Part shown: positions 27,801 to 28,359 of the stretch, piece after piece
How the letters are laid out: each line of letters begins with the position of its first letter
How positions within the stretch are numbered: the stretch's first letter is position 1
Program-made: the position numbers and the translations under genes
IMG/VR virus record: IMGVR_UViG_3300030331_005519
Location: 1 to 28,359 of that record
DNA length: 28,359 bases
Origin: a virus
Strand: one strand, 5' to 3'
Notes under the pieces: model-generated
Seen by the model: only the letters and a program-made list of their open reading frames with translations
Databases searched by the model: none
Told to the model about the DNA's origin: nothing

Positions 27801-28027
27801 GTACTTTAGTTGATACAGTATCTTATAATGCATGTCAAGACGGTACTTCATCAGATACATTCGGAAGCTGTAGTAGTCGATCATTTGGTATAATACAAGG
27901 CGGACATCCAACCTCAGGTAGTGGAGGAGTCTGGGACTGGTTAGGTTCTGGTAGTATGAGAGCTCTAGCTAGAAATGCACAAAGAGGAGCAAATTGTGGA
28001 TCACCAGCTAATTATCAAAACTGTTAA
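24878..28027 (+). CDS. Large tail protein with Pro/Thr-rich linker and Cys-rich C-terminal domain
   Basis: A 1049-residue protein. The first ~890 residues look like a baseplate/tail protein of marine T4-like phages, with the recognisable stretch YKRLYHNLPYLLKSKGTERG continuing VKALITSFGIPTNNN (~530-560) and many Ser/Gly/Tyr-rich beta strands. Residues 892-928 form a linker built of Pro-Thr/Ser-Pro steps (TPTPTATPTVTPTPTRTP). Residues 929-1049 are a separate C-terminal domain with eight cysteines (among them Cys929, then SSCGSY, GCDTG, QACFTAG, NACQD, GSCSS, ANCGSP, final NC). The layout suggests an exposed tip or host-binding module attached by a flexible linker. Confidence 0.65.
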   Translation: MPQIDYKINLIEPETLQKFESRDTTVIESFSINSAFKAFENKVELHIFSMDNDLLQSYPNYNDQAYLAGSQGNNDGSVVEMTLDPMGDMQKKGFTGGDIKLVYNFLDDIYSDNKLPVTFFIEEISKDRTELRLLTTQATDEYLDKQTEELKKELESKSYLDDFRLNFGSNNLVIGVNIDSQPYRDFTSIVVKLYKPLPPEFGIKSTLTLDRLVADSTAYEIEGTTIPDTISVPHIKPPNFNIEEEKEIVSSTEYFNYNELFNFPISESFRQLNSLFSEKGIDISIDYANFDEFIHFGSITDRLENFRFKVNQISSSQALHDNAVSVTGTKTSHLNFYSSSIKNIIDNFDHYERFLYYESSSHSWPKQVGPNGIIEKPYIIATGSATGSWYDEKILSASNFDVSNQTRLINAVPAYIQDDTDNAPFVTFGNMIGQHFDNVWIYSKALSDKYDADNRINKGIPAQLVEEALRNFGVKLYASNRSIEDLISVYQGELYNTGSELINSFTTGSLTGSQALVSEDQYRTQLYKRLYHNLPYLLKSKGTERGVKALITSFGIPTNNNYTGANGSHNGLLVRTVGGGMVDSASNAAGNTPNLGQFTEFTSSLGRVRIDNTGSIEGSTLSQYISIVKRDNKYADDLHSLEVGFSPTHVLDERINNYFIASASGQFNIDDILGDPGYNYSSSYSDLFTSASDIVGDILTGSGTTHRQNGNYVISGSNNYSDMIRTLKFYDNVVFKSVKDYIPARSSVSEGMIIKPHVLERSKIKQVQISGSQLPNSSSQVIADQFVGDITLTGSISINENTGSSGGAFGGQNQLELTIPLTASYTEQVMTSGGLATYTYHDHEEARYDGELSGSVLSSSYFPNELNRANIFKYEGGTDLQYKFKRIDTATDPSPSATPTPTATPTVTPTPTRTPAATPSKTPSPSPVCTHTGSAKIAHYGSSCGSYNFRFVFGTYTAGCDTGIALVDQACFTAGTLVDTVSYNACQDGTSSDTFGSCSSRSFGIIQGGHPTSGSGGVWDWLGSGSMRALARNAQRGANCGSPANYQNC

Positions 28028-28038
28028 TAAAAAATAAT

Positions 28039-28359
28039 ATGACCTATATTAATACAGCAACAGATTCAGGACAGCACTACACAGGCTCTTACTCTTTAAT
28101 AGGAGGTAATAATAGAATAGTAACCAGAAGAGGATTAAATCAACTATACTATTCTAATTATATATCTGCTTCTGGATTCTTAGCTCCCAACTACAATAGT
28201 GAAAGTGATCTTTTAAAATCTAGCAGTGCTGAATCTATTAGGATAGTAGGATTTGATAATTTTGAAGAAACTTCTTTTCATGCTTCTGGTTCTAGAATAT
28301 TGACTTCCAGAGGAGCAGTATACTCTATACCTAGAGAATTATTCGGTACTCATATCGAA
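28039..28359 (+). CDS. Tail protein (3' truncated)
   Basis: A frame opens at ATG 28039, 11 bp after the large tail gene, and runs without a stop to the window edge (107 codons seen). The sequence (MTYINTATDSGQHYTGSYSL; NRIVTRRGLNQLYYSNYISA; GSRILTSRGAVYSIPRELFG) is Ser/Gly/Tyr-rich like its neighbour and is most likely another structural or fibre protein. No family is assigned. Confidence 0.65.
   Translation, partial: MTYINTATDSGQHYTGSYSLIGGNNRIVTRRGLNQLYYSNYISASGFLAPNYNSESDLLKSSSAESIRIVGFDNFEETSFHASGSRILTSRGAVYSIPRELFGTHIE

Noticed and set aside
27797-27818. CFTAGTLV in the tail protein, similar to a Hint start
   Set aside because: No T-x-x-H block or VHN end follows; the residues are part of the Cys-rich domain.
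1-28359. CRISPR arrays, insertion sequences, integrase or attachment sites
   Set aside because: No regularly spaced identical repeats, transposase or recombinase frames were seen; the recurring sequences are promoters and leaders.

Overview
The window reads as part of the genome of a lytic tailed phage with a contractile, T4-like tail. All supportable genes lie on the + strand, packed end to end with short overlaps (ATGA, TAATG). The DNA is strongly A+T rich apart from one local island. Evidence for the phage type is a T4 gp55-like late sigma factor, a gp25-family baseplate wedge protein, a gp6/baseplate-J-like protein, a probable gp5-like spike and several large tail proteins. The host is probably a member of the Bacteroidota (Flavobacteria-like). 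Ten or eleven intergenic sites share a promoter of the form TTG-N20-TATATT(T/A)(A/T), which resembles the Bacteroidota TTG / TAnnTTTG promoter. Start codons generally lack well-placed Shine-Dalgarno sequences, and the phage carries its own bS21 ribosomal protein.

Layout. Positions 1-5280 hold many small early-type genes: a truncated HNH-like protein, a secreted lytic transglycosylase, two SWIM-like zinc-finger miniproteins, a SET-domain protein, a DksA/TraR-like zinc finger, several small membrane proteins and a flavodoxin-fold oxidoreductase. Positions 5259-8089 hold a nucleotidyltransferase and a 728-residue protein ending in three tandem Hint (intein-like) domains. Positions 8146-13322 continue with small genes, a ferredoxin-reductase-like flavoprotein, a possible papain-like peptidase, bS21, a 2-oxoglutarate/Fe(II) oxygenase and a HAD phosphatase.

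Positions 13323-14692 are mostly non-coding. They contain a G+C-rich, hairpin-rich island, an orphan promoter facing an inverted-repeat-rich stretch that ends in a polypyrimidine/T8 tract, and a second compact multi-helix element. One or more structured RNAs seem likely. Positions 14693-16513 carry small genes and a lipoprotein. Positions 16633-18356 carry an HD hydrolase, a membrane/coiled-coil protein and the gp55-like sigma factor. From 18379 to the end is the tail and baseplate module.

How the parts may work together (inference). Host-type TTG-N20-TATATT promoters would drive the small early/middle genes. The gp55-like factor would then switch on late genes, and a different motif, CTATTTAT(T/A)A, lies upstream of the tail block and the Hint protein. 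The phage bS21 could alter host ribosomes during infection. The redox enzymes and nucleotidyltransferase are auxiliary functions with unknown substrates.
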